From a bacterium (GTDB lineage: Bacteria; Actinomycetota; Thermoleophilia; Solirubrobacterales; 70-9), in contig JAHEXV010000001.1 in NCBI GenBank assembly GCA_023251935.1, positions 1-64,000 on the forward strand: DNA of 64,000 nucleotides. Reading direction: 5' to 3'. Below, one piece after another: positions 44,887-53,824 of this stretch. A program made the translations under genes and the position numbers. The notes below the pieces were generated by a model. It was not told the origin of the DNA and did not search any database. It saw nothing but the letters and a program-made list of their open reading frames with translations. Each line of letters begins with the position of its first letter. Position 1 is the first letter of the stretch.

Positions 44887-44974
44887 CCCCACGTCGGCTG
44901 ACCGTGAGGCGGATGTGCAAGCCGATCGCCCGGCGAGCAGCGAGCCTCCGCTGACGAACGAATTGAGTCCCGGT

Positions 44975-44993
44975 ACGTCCGTCCTCCGGACAC
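44975..44993 (-). repeat. third copy of the REP-like element
   Basis: In minus sense the sequence is GTGTCCGGAGGACGGACGT, matching 17 of 19 bases of the copies at 36129 and 36191. It is followed by a similar ACCGGGAC...TTCG segment. It also lies in a convergent gap. Confidence 0.65.
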
Positions 44994-45090
44994 GAGGGGA
45001 CGCGGTTGGTGGCCCCGGGCGCTACCCGCGCCGGTTCGCTAGTGCCTCAATCGTGGGCCGGATAGCGCGCTGGTTCGTGGAGCCCAGGCG

Positions 45091-46161
45091 CTACTGGGCG
45101 CATTCCCAGGCGCTGGCCCCGGAATCCGCCCAGATCTGGGCGGCAACCTGGCTCTGCTGCTGCGGCGAGGCGTCCTGGGGCGCCCCGCTGCCTCCGTACA
45201 GGCGCCAGGTCGAGGGCAGGATCTGGTAGGCCCCACCGGCCCCCGAGGAGGGGTTGACCGCGTTGAAGTTGCCGCCCGACTCGCACATCACGATCGCCTG
45301 CGGGATCGCCCATTGGCCGACCCAACTGGAGACCGTCTGCTGCGCCTGGGCGGCGGCGGCCTGCTGGCTTTGCTGCGCCTGGATCTGCTGAAGCTGCGTG
45401 ACCTGCTGCTCCCACCCCGCGACTTGTGAGCGCAGGCTCGAGGCCGCGGCCGCCTCCTGCTGGCGGGCCTGGTCGAGCTGGGCCGCCTGGGCCTCGGCGT
45501 TGGCCCGGACCGAGGCGATCTGGTCGCGGGCGGTGGCGATGCGCTGATTGAACGCGATCTGCTCGGCCCTCGCCTGCCGGACCTGGGTGAGCTGGGCCGC
45601 GACCACGTTGCGCAGCTGGCGCACGCGGGCGGCGAGCGACGCGTCCGCGTCCTCGATTCGGCCGACCAGCTCCGCCCGGTTGGCGAGATCGTCGAAGCCC
45701 CTGGCGCTGAGCAGCAGCTCGGTCAGGTCGGGCGCGTCGCCCTGGTAGATCGAGACCAACCGTTGCGACAGGGCCGTCAGCGCGCGGCGCAAGCTGGCCC
45801 GAGCCCTGGCCAGCCGCGCCTGGGTCTGCGCGACTCGGGCCTCGAGCTCGGCCTGGCGCTGCTCGCCCTGCGCGAGCACGCCCGAGAGCTGGGCCTCTCG
45901 TTGGGCGGCCGCCGCGGCCTGCTGGCGCGCCGCCGCGACCTGGCCCGCCTTGGCGTCGATGTCCGCCGCCAGGCTCTGTGCCTGCGACTGGGCGGAGGAG
46001 ATCTGCGAGTTGAGCTCGGTGACGCTCTGCGCACCGGCGCTGGCGGCCGCGAGGGCCAGGACCGCGCCCGCCGCGAGAGCTGCGAGCAGCATGACGACGC
46101 CCCCCCGAAACCTGGCCGGGCGGCGACCACTGGGCGAACGCGTGTAGCTCTTCGACTCCAT
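45091..46161 (-). CDS. secreted coiled-coil protein with Rpf-like muralytic domain
   Basis: 356 aa if started at ATG 46161; ATG 46092 (333 aa, beginning MLLAALAAGAVLALAAASAG) gives a cleaner signal peptide. The mature protein has a long Gln/Ala-rich coiled coil (about 45-270; SQISSAQSQAQSLAADIDAK), as in RipA/CwlO N termini. The C-terminal 75 residues (VGQWAIPQAIVMCESGGNFN, SSGAGGAYQILPSTWRLYGG, AAQIWADSGASAWECAQ) are a resuscitation-promoting-factor/transglycosylase fold with the catalytic Glu in CESGG. It should cleave peptidoglycan glycan strands. A c-di-AMP riboswitch precedes it. Confidence 0.88.
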   Translation of the reverse strand: MESKSYTRSPSGRRPARFRGGVVMLLAALAAGAVLALAAASAGAQSVTELNSQISSAQSQAQSLAADIDAKAGQVAAARQQAAAAAQREAQLSGVLAQGEQRQAELEARVAQTQARLARARASLRRALTALSQRLVSIYQGDAPDLTELLLSARGFDDLANRAELVGRIEDADASLAARVRQLRNVVAAQLTQVRQARAEQIAFNQRIATARDQIASVRANAEAQAAQLDQARQQEAAAASSLRSQVAGWEQQVTQLQQIQAQQSQQAAAAQAQQTVSSWVGQWAIPQAIVMCESGGNFNAVNPSSGAGGAYQILPSTWRLYGGSGAPQDASPQQQSQVAAQIWADSGASAWECAQ

Positions 46162-46314
46162 CCTTCGTATGCCTACGGGGTTAGCTGTCGGGCTCGCGCC
46201 GAAGGACTGGCGCTACGCGGCGGTGGCCGCGATTCGCCCCCGGGGCATCTCCGCGTCAGCGGTGCCTGGCCCCAGCGGTTCCCCCGCTCCCTCGGGATGG
46301 GCCCAAAGGATTCG
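46160..46314 (-). promoter_or_regulatory. c-di-AMP riboswitch (ydaO/yuaA class)
   Basis: On the minus strand the hallmark blocks of the ydaO/yuaA aptamer appear in order: GAGGGAGCGGGGGAACC (46293-46277), GGGGCGAATCGC (46240-46229) and CAGCTAACCCCGTAGGC (46187-46171), the last ending in ATACGAAGG. ATCCTT (46311-46306) can pair with AAGGAT (46165-46160) as a closing helix. In actinobacteria this riboswitch class precedes Rpf and NlpC/P60 cell-wall hydrolase genes and acts as an OFF switch on ligand binding. The closing helix would cover the AUG at 46161. Confidence 0.9.
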
Positions 46315-46438
46315 GCGGTGAAAGGCGAGCGGCATCCTAGCGAATCGTTAGCGAGTTATGAATCCAGGGCCCGCCGGCGGGCCCTTGCAGGAGGTCCTGC
46401 AGGCACGCCGAGGCGGCCTGCGCGGGGGCGCGCCCGGT

Positions 46439-46633
46439 TCAGCCCTCGGGCGGCTCGCGGGTCATCGCCACGTAGCCTGCGACCGCCGCGGCGGCGATGC
46501 CGAGCGCGGCCGCGATTCGGATCTGTCGCCGGTAGCGGACCCGAACGAACCAGACCACGAGACGTCCGAGCAGGCGACCCCGGATCACCCGCATCACCAG
46601 GCGTCCAATCAGCTCGTAGATGGCGGCCGTCAT
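46439..46633 (-). CDS. small membrane protein, 64 aa
   Basis: Starts MTAAIYELIGRLVMRVIRGR with a basic amphipathic part, then one transmembrane helix (IRIAAALGIAAAAVAGYVAM) near residues 38-57. Its ATG overlaps the argG stop by ATGA, so translation is coupled to argG. Function unknown. The 277 bp between it and the Rpf-like gene hold the c-di-AMP riboswitch. Confidence 0.65.
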   Translation of the reverse strand: MTAAIYELIGRLVMRVIRGRLLGRLVVWFVRVRYRRQIRIAAALGIAAAAVAGYVAMTREPPEG

Positions 46634-47919
46634 TCGCCTTCCCCCTTCCGACCGTGATCGCTCGCTCGGGCCCGGATCCGGTGCGCCATCCGGCTCTGGA
46701 GCGTGAACAGCTCGATGAACCCGGGGCTCGCGGCCTGGCTGAACTCGCCCTCGGACTCGCCGAACGAGGCCAGCGAGCGGTCATAGAGCGCGTGCGGGGA
46801 GCTCCGCGCCACCGGCGTCGCCGACCCCTTGTAGAGCCTCATCGCGACCTCCCCGGTGACCAGCTGGTTGGCCGAGTCCATGTAGGCGTCGAGGTCGAGG
46901 CGCAGCGGCTCATGCCAGAGCCCGGCGTAGCACAGGTACGCCCACTTGTCCTCGAGCGCGCGCTTGAAGTTGTTCTGGTGAATCGTCGAGACCAGCTTCT
47001 CGAGCTCGCGATGGGCCGGCAGGATGATCGCAGCCGCGGGCACCTCGTACACGTCCCGGATCTTCAGGCCGACGATGCGGTCCTCGACCTGGTCGACGAT
47101 CCCCACTCCGTGCCGCATGCCGAGCTCGGCGGCCCGCTCGAGCAGCTCGACGAGCCCGAGCTCGGCGCCGTCGAGGGTCACTGGGCAGCCTCGCTCGAAG
47201 CCGACCCGGACGAGCTCGGGCTCGTCCGGGGCTTCGGTCGGCAGGGTGACCAGACGGAAGACGTCGTCGGGCGTCGGCGCGTTGAGGTCCTCGATCGCCC
47301 CTCCTTCCGAGGAGCGTCCCCAGAGGTTGTCGTCGATCGAGTAGGGCGGGGCCTCCGTCCCGCCCTTGACCGGAATGCCGTGGGCGCGCGCGTAGGTGAT
47401 CTCCTCCTCGCGACCCATCCGCCACTCGCGGACCGGCGCGATCACCTTCAGCTCGGGGTCGAGCGTCGCCACCGTCGCCTCGATGCGCACCTGGTCGTTG
47501 CCCTTGCCCGTGCAACCGTGGGCGACCGTGTCGCACCCCTTCGCACGGGCGTGCTCGACCGCGAGCTTGGCGATCAGGGGGCGCCCGAGCGCCGTGAACA
47601 GGGGGTAGCCCCCGCCATAGAGGGCGTTCGCCTTGATCGCCGGCGACACGTAGTCGCGGGCGAACTCCTCGCGGGCATCGACGACGATCGCGTCGACGAC
47701 CCCGAGGTCTCGCGCCTTGCCGACCACCACGTCCCAGTCCTCCGCCGGCTGGCCGAGGTCGACGGTCAGGGTGACCACCTCGGCGCCGTACCGCTCCTGG
47801 ATCCAGTGCAGCATGACCGAGGTGTCGAGTCCGCCCGAGTAGAGCAGCAGGACCCGCCCGACCCACTCCGGGTCGGCTTCGTAGGAGGCGGTCCGCTGCG
47901 TGGGTGGCCGGTCGCTCAT
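46630..47919 (-). CDS. argG: argininosuccinate synthase
   Basis: 429 aa from ATG 47919; an ATG at 47940 is possible. ATP-dependent ligation of citrulline and aspartate. The PP-loop is VLLLYSGGLDTSVMLHWIQE. AHGCTGKGNDQVRIEA, ITYARAHGIPVKGG, SIDDNLWGRSSEGGAIEDLN and GIGD-type GVGIVDQVEDRIVGLKIRDV are family hallmarks. The N-terminal 20 residues and the C-terminal tail are longer than in the 400-aa standard type. It is separated from the argCJBD cluster by 13 kb. Confidence 0.95.
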   Translation of the reverse strand: MSDRPPTQRTASYEADPEWVGRVLLLYSGGLDTSVMLHWIQERYGAEVVTLTVDLGQPAEDWDVVVGKARDLGVVDAIVVDAREEFARDYVSPAIKANALYGGGYPLFTALGRPLIAKLAVEHARAKGCDTVAHGCTGKGNDQVRIEATVATLDPELKVIAPVREWRMGREEEITYARAHGIPVKGGTEAPPYSIDDNLWGRSSEGGAIEDLNAPTPDDVFRLVTLPTEAPDEPELVRVGFERGCPVTLDGAELGLVELLERAAELGMRHGVGIVDQVEDRIVGLKIRDVYEVPAAAIILPAHRELEKLVSTIHQNNFKRALEDKWAYLCYAGLWHEPLRLDLDAYMDSANQLVTGEVAMRLYKGSATPVARSSPHALYDRSLASFGESEGEFSQAASPGFIELFTLQSRMAHRIRARASDHGRKGEGE

Positions 47920-47995
47920 CGCGGTGGCGAAGTCTCGCATGCGGTGGGCGCCCGTACGGGCGCGGTACGACGAGGCCGTGCGCCATGATCCCGGA

Positions 47996-48679
47996 ATGCA
48001 CCGGTTGCTTCGGGTCGCGTCCGTGGCGCTGATCACCGCCGGGGTGGTGATCCTCGCCGACGTGGCCGCCACCCTGGGCTGGAGGGAGCCCGTCTCGAGC
48101 CTCTACGGCTCGATCCAGCAGCACAAGGCGGCGAGCGAGCTCGCCGACCTCGAGGCCAGCTTTCCGAGCTCGGCCGGCGTCCGCAGGGCGGCGACGGTAA
48201 AGAGCCGACACCGCAAGGTCGGGGTGCTCGCGGACCTGTTCTCGAACCGGGTCCATGAGGGCCAGGCGATCGGCCGGATCGTGATCCCGAGCATCGACCT
48301 CGACGTGATCGCGGTCCAGGGCACCGACACCGCAAGCCTCCAGAAGGGCCCGGGCCACTACCCCGAGACCCCGTTTCCCGGCCAGGGGGGGACGACGGCG
48401 TTCGCCGGTCATCGCACCACCTATCTGGCCCCTTTCCGTCACCTCGATCAGCTCGGGGCCGGCGACGCGATCGAGGTCGAGATGCCGTACGCGACCTTCA
48501 CCTATCGGGTTCAGGGCACCCGGGTGGTCGCCCCCTTCGACCTCGGGATCATCCACCGGGTGAGCTACGACCGACTCGTGCTGACGGCCTGCCATCCCCT
48601 GTACTCGGCGTCCGAGCGGATCGCCGCGTTCGCCAAGCTTCAGCGGGTCAGCGACGTCTTGGCCGGCCCCGGCGGGTAG
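47996..48679 (+). CDS. class E sortase
   Basis: 227 aa. N-terminal membrane anchor (RVASVALITAGVVILADVAA). The catalytic fold contains RIVIPSIDLDVIAVQGTDTA, the His motif FAGHRTTYLAPFRHLDQL, and VLTACHPLYSASERIAAF with the active Cys and Arg. TLTACHP-like motif and length fit class E sortases of actinobacteria, which in known cases prefer LAxTG; the only substrate seen here, at 38539, reads LPFTG. CATGAT lies 6 nt before the ATG. It is divergent from argG. Confidence 0.9.
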   Translation: MHRLLRVASVALITAGVVILADVAATLGWREPVSSLYGSIQQHKAASELADLEASFPSSAGVRRAATVKSRHRKVGVLADLFSNRVHEGQAIGRIVIPSIDLDVIAVQGTDTASLQKGPGHYPETPFPGQGGTTAFAGHRTTYLAPFRHLDQLGAGDAIEVEMPYATFTYRVQGTRVVAPFDLGIIHRVSYDRLVLTACHPLYSASERIAAFAKLQRVSDVLAGPGG

Positions 48680-48702
48680 GGCCGCCGTGGCCCAGCGGCC
48701 GC

Positions 48703-49431
48703 CTAGCGCCGCGGGCCGAGGAGCTCGTCGACGATCGGGGCGGGGTCGCGTATCGCGAGCTCGGCCGCCAGCGCCCGCTCGATCTCCTCGCGCGAGCTCC
48801 CCGCGACCGCCATCTGCGCCGCCCGCAGCAGCGCCGTCTCGCGCCCGTGCGAGCTCGAGCGCCGCGGTGAATCGGGCGCCGCGGCGCCCTCGGCCTGGCC
48901 CGAGACCGGTCGATCGGGCTGCTCGGATCCGGGACCGGGCTCGACCCTCTCCCCCTGCTCGGGCGTTGGCCCCGGGGAAGCCGGCGGCGCCTGCGGGGAT
49001 GAGGCGGGTGACAGCTCCCGGCGGCGATCGAGCTCCGGCGGGATCCGCCCGAGCACGGCGGCGATCTCCTCGAGCTCGGCGATCATCGCCTCGGTGAGCT
49101 CCTTGAGCCGGTCCTCCTGCTGGCCCAGGAGCTCCGCGAGCCCCTTGAGGTCGGCGCTCCAGGCGTCGATCGCCCGCTCGACCTCCTCGCGGCGCCCGTC
49201 CACGTAGCGCGCCGCATCGGCCTCGGCCTCGGCGAGGATTCCCGAGGCCACCCTTTCGGCCCCGTCGACGATCTCGTCGACTCGCTGCGCCGCCGCGTCC
49301 ACGACCCGCTTCAGCTCCGACCCCGACCCGGCGCCCGGCGATCGCGCCGGCGGGGCCGGCGAGCTTGCGGCAGCCTGCTCGGCCCCGAGTTCGGGCTCCG
49401 TCCTCTGCTCTGCGCGGTTGAAGATCGCCAC
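48703..49431 (-). CDS. coiled-coil protein with Pro-rich linker
   Basis: 242 aa from a GTG with AGGGG just upstream. After a disordered start, residues 38-135 are a heptad-rich helix (LKRVVDAAAQRVDEIVDGAE, REEVERAIDAWSADLKGLAE). A Pro/Ser/Glu-rich linker of about 70 residues leads to a short C-terminal domain ETALLRAAQMAVAGSSREEI and AIRDPAPIVDELLG, which resembles a small helical adaptor. It recalls DivIVA/Wag31-like or polar scaffold proteins only in layout. It sits between sortase and exopolysaccharide genes. Confidence 0.65.
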   Translation of the reverse strand: MAIFNRAEQRTEPELGAEQAAASSPAPPARSPGAGSGSELKRVVDAAAQRVDEIVDGAERVASGILAEAEADAARYVDGRREEVERAIDAWSADLKGLAELLGQQEDRLKELTEAMIAELEEIAAVLGRIPPELDRRRELSPASSPQAPPASPGPTPEQGERVEPGPGSEQPDRPVSGQAEGAAAPDSPRRSSSHGRETALLRAAQMAVAGSSREEIERALAAELAIRDPAPIVDELLGPRR

Positions 49432-49619
49432 TTCCCCTGAAACAACGGGTGGCGAGCGATTCTACTCGCGGCTCGCAAGCCGGATTGCGGTTCTCGTGCC
49501 CGCCCGCGCCGGATCCGAGATCTATTCAGGACGACCGAAAACGACGCACGCGGGGTTTCCTCGACTGTCACAATCACCCCGCACGAGGAGCTTTGGCGCA
49601 ACGCGAATCACAGCGAGGC

Positions 49620-51221
49620 ATGGGCCCATCCGGTGCGGACTGGCTGCAGCCGCCCGCGCAGGAGAAGGGCCTCGCGGGCTACGTGCAGACCCTGCGCGAG
49701 CGCCTCTGGCTGATCGTGCTCGCGGTCGTGGTCACGACCGGGGCGTCGATCCTCTACGTCGCCACCGCCTCGAAGACCTATGAGGCCGAGTCGGACATCC
49801 TGGTGACGCCGGTGCCGCAGCAGAGCGATCTGCTGTCAAGCCTGGGGCTGATCCAGCAATCCGCCGATCCGGTGCGCGAGATCGAGACCGTCGCCCGGTT
49901 CATCGACACCAACGAGGTCGCTGCGCAGGCCCAGAAGAAGATGCCCCCCGGGATCCCCGAGGCAGCGGAAACCCCCCAGAACCTGCTCGATCACATCAGC
50001 ACCGAGCCGGTCGCCGACAGCAACATCGTCGCGGTGACCGCCAAGGCGTCGACCGCCGACGACGCCGCCGAGCTGGCGAACGTCTTCGTCAGCTCGGCGA
50101 TCAGCTACCGGACCGCCCAGCTCCATGACCGGGTCGCGACCGCTGCCCAGGGGATCGAGGCCCAGCTGAAGCAGAACCCTCCGGACGCGAGGAGCCTCGA
50201 GGCCCAGCTCTCGCAGCTGAACCGGCTCGAGAACAGCCCCGATCCGACCGTCCAGGCGGCCACCAAGGCGGTGCCGCCGACCTCCCCGTCGTCCCCGAGA
50301 CCCGTGCTCAGCATCGCCGGTGGGCTGCTGGTCGGCCTGGTGCTGGGAATCGGGGGGGCCTTCGCCTACCAGGCGCTCGATCCCCGGTTGAGCCGCGAGG
50401 AGCAGCTCCGCGCCCGATTCAGGCTGCCGATCCTGGCCCGGGTCCCAAGGGAGTCGCGGGCACAGCGCAATCAGCCGATCTCCCCGGAGGGCCTGTCGCC
50501 CGGAGCGACCGAGGCCTACCGCGCGCTGCGTGCCTCGCTGGGCAAGGGTCGCGCCAACGACGGGCGGGCCCAGGCGGTCCTGGTCACCAGTCCGTCGGCC
50601 TCGGAGGGCAAGACGACCACCGCGATCAACCTGGCGGCGTCGCTCGCCGTCGCCGGGCGCAACGTGATCCTGATCGACGGCGATCTTCGAAAGCCCGAGG
50701 TGGGCCCGGCCCTGGGGGTGGAGAGCCCCCAAGGCCTGGTCGCCGTCCTGCTCGGCGAGGCGAGCCTGGACGACGCTCTGGTCGCCTCCCCCGAGCTGCC
50801 GAACCTGAAGCTGCTGCTGGCCGAGCAGACGGCCCCCTGGACCTCCGAGATCTTCTCGCTGCCGACCACCCAGCCGCTCGTGGACGAGGCACGGTCGCGC
50901 GCCGACTTCGTGGTCATCGACTCCTCCCCCTTGAGCGAGGTGATCGACGCCCTGCCCCTGGCGGAGGCGGTCAACACCGTGCTGGTCGTCGTCAAGCTCG
51001 GCAGGACACGGATGGGCCAGCTGACCGAGCTCGGTGAGCTGATGGCCGAGAACGGGATCAAGCCGGCTGGGTTCGCCGTGGTCAGCGCCCCGAAGGCCGC
51101 CCGCTCCGACTACCACCAGTACGCGGGACGGCCGAAGATCGTCCGTTCCGACGACGGCCGGGTGCCGGAGCCAAAGCGAAAGGCCTCACCGGCCGGAGCC
51201 CGACCCGGCGCGCCGGGTTAG
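49620..51221 (+). CDS. Wzz-type chain-length regulator fused to BY-kinase-like ATPase
   Basis: 533 aa from ATG 49620 (TTG 49593 is in frame and follows GAGGAG). N-terminal Wzz domain with helix RLWLIVLAVVVTTGASILYV and periplasm-like loop, second helix VLSIAGGLLVGLVLGIGGAF near 225. The ATPase has Walker A SPSASEGKTTTAINLAAS (about 322), Walker A' VILIDGDLRKPEVG and Walker B FVVIDSSPLSEV. Such proteins set export and chain length of capsule or exopolysaccharide. The C-terminal tail has only two Tyr (DYHQYAG), far from the usual Tyr cluster. Confidence 0.88.
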   Translation: MGPSGADWLQPPAQEKGLAGYVQTLRERLWLIVLAVVVTTGASILYVATASKTYEAESDILVTPVPQQSDLLSSLGLIQQSADPVREIETVARFIDTNEVAAQAQKKMPPGIPEAAETPQNLLDHISTEPVADSNIVAVTAKASTADDAAELANVFVSSAISYRTAQLHDRVATAAQGIEAQLKQNPPDARSLEAQLSQLNRLENSPDPTVQAATKAVPPTSPSSPRPVLSIAGGLLVGLVLGIGGAFAYQALDPRLSREEQLRARFRLPILARVPRESRAQRNQPISPEGLSPGATEAYRALRASLGKGRANDGRAQAVLVTSPSASEGKTTTAINLAASLAVAGRNVILIDGDLRKPEVGPALGVESPQGLVAVLLGEASLDDALVASPELPNLKLLLAEQTAPWTSEIFSLPTTQPLVDEARSRADFVVIDSSPLSEVIDALPLAEAVNTVLVVVKLGRTRMGQLTELGELMAENGIKPAGFAVVSAPKAARSDYHQYAGRPKIVRSDDGRVPEPKRKASPAGARPGAPG

Positions 51222-51239
51222 GGCTCTCGAGGAGGGGCC

Positions 51240-52634
51240 GTGGCCGCCCTCCGGCTGGACACCGAGCGATCCCTGCTGGCGTTCGGCTTCGCCGCCGTCT
51301 GCCTCGTCTTCGGCGTCCTCGCCGGCCTCAATCCGCAGCTGGCGATCGGCGGCGCGCTCGCGCTGGGGTTCCTCGCCCTGGCGATCGCCGACCTCACCGC
51401 CGGGCTGATCGTCTTCGCGCTGCTCGCCTACTTCGCCCTCACGCCAGGGGCGGTCGGATCCTACGTCAGCGCCCAGGCGGCGAGCCTGGTGCTCGCCCTC
51501 TCGTGGCTGGCTCGGATCGCGACCCGCGCCACGCCGGCCGACTTCTTCTGGTCGCGGCACCCGGCGATCTCCTGGCTCGCCGTCGCCTTCCTGGCCTGGG
51601 TGGCGCTGAGCTCGCTGTGGGCCGAGAACGCCGGCGACACCTCCGCCGTCCTGCTCAAGTACGGCCTCGACGCCCTGCTGTTCGTGATCGTGTTCGAGGC
51701 GGTGCGCACCCCGGCCCACGTCAAGGGGCTGCTCGCCGCCCTGGTCGCGGGCGGCACGGTGGCGGCCGCCTACGGGATCGTCGCCTCTCCGAACCTGTCG
51801 AGCCTGGCCGGAAGCCCGACCGCGGCGACCGATCTCGATCGCCTCGGCGGCACGATCGCCGACCCGAACCTGCTCGCCGCCGTGCTGGTGGTGGCCTTCG
51901 TCCTCGCCGTCGCCCTGGCGGTGACGACCAGCTCGCCAGCGGCGCGGGTGGCGCTCATCAGCGCCGGCGGGTTGGCGCTCTTGAGCGTCTTCTTGACGGC
52001 TTCTCGAGGCGGGCTGGTCGGGCTGATCGCGGCGCTCGGAACGGGGATCGTCCTCGCGCGAGGGCGTCGTGGGGCCGCGATCGGCGTCGCCCTCGTGGTG
52101 GTGGCGGCGAGCGTCGTCTACGTGGGCCTGTTCGACCCCGGGGTCGCGCAGAGGTACTCGACCGCCGACGGGGGCAACGGGCGAACCGACCTCTGGAAAG
52201 TCGGATGGAGGATGGCCGAGGCCAATCCCGTGCGGGGCGTCGGGGCCGGGAACTTCCGCGACTCGTCAGCCCACTACGTGCTCGCCGAGCCGGGCTCGAT
52301 CGAGGACAGCCAGTTCATCATCGACCAGCCCCGCTTCGCCCACAACGTCTATCTCGAGATCCTCGCGGAGCTCGGGGTGGTGGGGCTGGCGCTCTTCCTC
52401 GCCCTGGTCGGCGCGGCGATCGGCACCGGTGTCCAGGCCGCGCGCCGGTTCGCCCGGGTCGGCGACTCGAGCATGGAGCTGCTCAGCCGCGCCGTGGTGG
52501 TGGCGCTCATCGCCCTGCTGGCGATGGACTTCTTCCTCTCCGACCAGTTCAGCAAGCAGCTGTGGCTGCTGCTCGCCCTCTGCCCCGCCCTGCTGGCGAT
52601 CGCCAGCAGGCGGCCCGATTCCGAGGCTCCCTGA
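51240..52634 (+). CDS. O-antigen ligase-family (Wzy-like) polysaccharide polymerase
   Basis: 464 aa polytopic protein from a GTG preceded by GAGGAGGGG. About 11-12 helices. The Wzy_C/WaaL signature is LTASRGGLVGLIAALGTGIV followed by the outer loop with RTDLWKVGWRMAEANPVRGV, GAGNFRD and QPRFAHNVYLEILAELGVVG. It joins repeat units on undecaprenyl diphosphate. It follows the Wzz/BY-kinase gene by 18 nt, so the two form an operon. Confidence 0.88.
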   Translation: MAALRLDTERSLLAFGFAAVCLVFGVLAGLNPQLAIGGALALGFLALAIADLTAGLIVFALLAYFALTPGAVGSYVSAQAASLVLALSWLARIATRATPADFFWSRHPAISWLAVAFLAWVALSSLWAENAGDTSAVLLKYGLDALLFVIVFEAVRTPAHVKGLLAALVAGGTVAAAYGIVASPNLSSLAGSPTAATDLDRLGGTIADPNLLAAVLVVAFVLAVALAVTTSSPAARVALISAGGLALLSVFLTASRGGLVGLIAALGTGIVLARGRRGAAIGVALVVVAASVVYVGLFDPGVAQRYSTADGGNGRTDLWKVGWRMAEANPVRGVGAGNFRDSSAHYVLAEPGSIEDSQFIIDQPRFAHNVYLEILAELGVVGLALFLALVGAAIGTGVQAARRFARVGDSSMELLSRAVVVALIALLAMDFFLSDQFSKQLWLLLALCPALLAIASRRPDSEAP

Positions 52635-52662
52635 GCGCCGGCCAGGCGGCGGGGGCCGGAAT

Positions 52663-53820
52663 CTAGGCCGGGCCGGCTCGAGCGCGCAGAAAATCGGCCA
52701 CCCGCCGCACCTCGCCGCTGGCGGTGCGCGGCGCCGCGTAGTCGTGGCCGGCCTCGACCAGCCGCCTCCGCAGATCCGGATCGGCGACGACCGCCTCGAG
52801 CTCGGCGGCCGCCGCCGCGGCGTCGCCCGCGGGTACCAGGCGCGCGGCCTCCCCGACCGCGTCCCGGATCCCGCCGACGTCAGTCGCCACCACCGGGACC
52901 CCGGCCGCGAATCCCTCGACCAGGACCTGGGGCAGGCCCTCCGTCCAGGAGGTGTGGAGTAGCGCGTGGCTCGAGCGGTAGAGCTCCACCAGCCGCGGCC
53001 CGTACGGCACGTAGCCGGGCAGCTCGGCCCGCTCGGCCACGCCCAGCTCGCGCAGTCGGTCCGCGAGCGCATCTCGAAGCGAGCCGTCGCCGCAGACGAG
53101 CAGGCGCCAGGGACGCCCGCCGTCCACCAATCGGCGGAAGACGTCAGCGATCAGCAACGGGTTCTTCTCCGGATCGAGCCGCCCGACGCTGATCAGGGTC
53201 AGCTCGCCGCCGTACGGGCGGGCGGCCGCCACCTCGGGCGAGACGACGTCGTCGGCGTCGATCAGCGAGACGGTGATCTCCAGCAGCGCCCTGGCACCCC
53301 GGTATCGGCGCGCCAGCTCGGGCCCGACCACGATCACGCCGCGCCGCCGGGCGAGGAGCCGAAACGCGGCCTCGAGCGCGGTCGCCGCGGCGCTCATCAA
53401 CCGGCGACCGGGACGCCGGTTTCGGACGTACGCGGGCAGGTCCTGGCGGACGCCCAGCACCACGCGCCTGCGGCGCACGGCGGCGAGGACCGCGAACGCC
53501 ACAGCGAGCGGATGGGGGCCCAGCAACCAGACCACCTCGACGTCTCGGAGCGCCCGCCAGAACCGCGTCAGCGAACCGGCGGCGGCGCGGACGACGCCGG
53601 CCGGGTGGGCGAGGCTCTCGTAGTACGGGAGCGGGACGAACTCGACCCCGTCGCCGCACGGATAAGGGGTGAGCTCCGGCGAGGGGCTGAGGCGCCCGAT
53701 CAGGACCAGGCGATCGAACTCCCGCGCGAGCCTGGCGGCGAACAGCGCGAAGGAGACCTCGGCGCTCAGCTCCGCGTTCTCGAGGTGGTAGGAGTAGTCG
53801 CCGTAGACGAGCAGGCGCAC
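52663..53820 (-). CDS. GT4-family glycosyltransferase
   Basis: 385 aa from the GTG at 53820. GT-B fold: N-terminal domain with RLLVYGDYSYHLENAELS, C-terminal domain with LISVGRLDPEKNPLLIADVF, LLVCGDGSLRDAL, GYVPYGPRLVELYRSSHALL and HTSWTEGLPQVLVEGFAAGV. The EGxPxxxxE motif that binds the nucleotide sugar is present. Sugar and acceptor unknown; the position indicates exopolysaccharide assembly. It overlaps none of its neighbours and lies 4 nt after the next GT4 gene. Confidence 0.88.
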   Translation of the reverse strand: MRLLVYGDYSYHLENAELSAEVSFALFAARLAREFDRLVLIGRLSPSPELTPYPCGDGVEFVPLPYYESLAHPAGVVRAAAGSLTRFWRALRDVEVVWLLGPHPLAVAFAVLAAVRRRRVVLGVRQDLPAYVRNRRPGRRLMSAAATALEAAFRLLARRRGVIVVGPELARRYRGARALLEITVSLIDADDVVSPEVAAARPYGGELTLISVGRLDPEKNPLLIADVFRRLVDGGRPWRLLVCGDGSLRDALADRLRELGVAERAELPGYVPYGPRLVELYRSSHALLHTSWTEGLPQVLVEGFAAGVPVVATDVGGIRDAVGEAARLVPAGDAAAAAAELEAVVADPDLRRRLVEAGHDYAAPRTASGEVRRVADFLRARAGPA

Positions 53821-53824
53821 GGCG

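Larger units (their letters stand above)
44603..45090. other. 488-bp convergent gap with AT-rich core, hairpins and repeats
   Basis: No protein gene is supported. The gap holds a strong terminator (44620-44646), two further hairpins, an AT-richer stretch at 44800-44890 unlike its surroundings, the direct repeat GCAAATGAGGTA at 44855-44866 and 44875-44886 (20 bp apart), and a REP-like copy at 44975-44993. The separate entries describe each. Confidence 0.6.
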
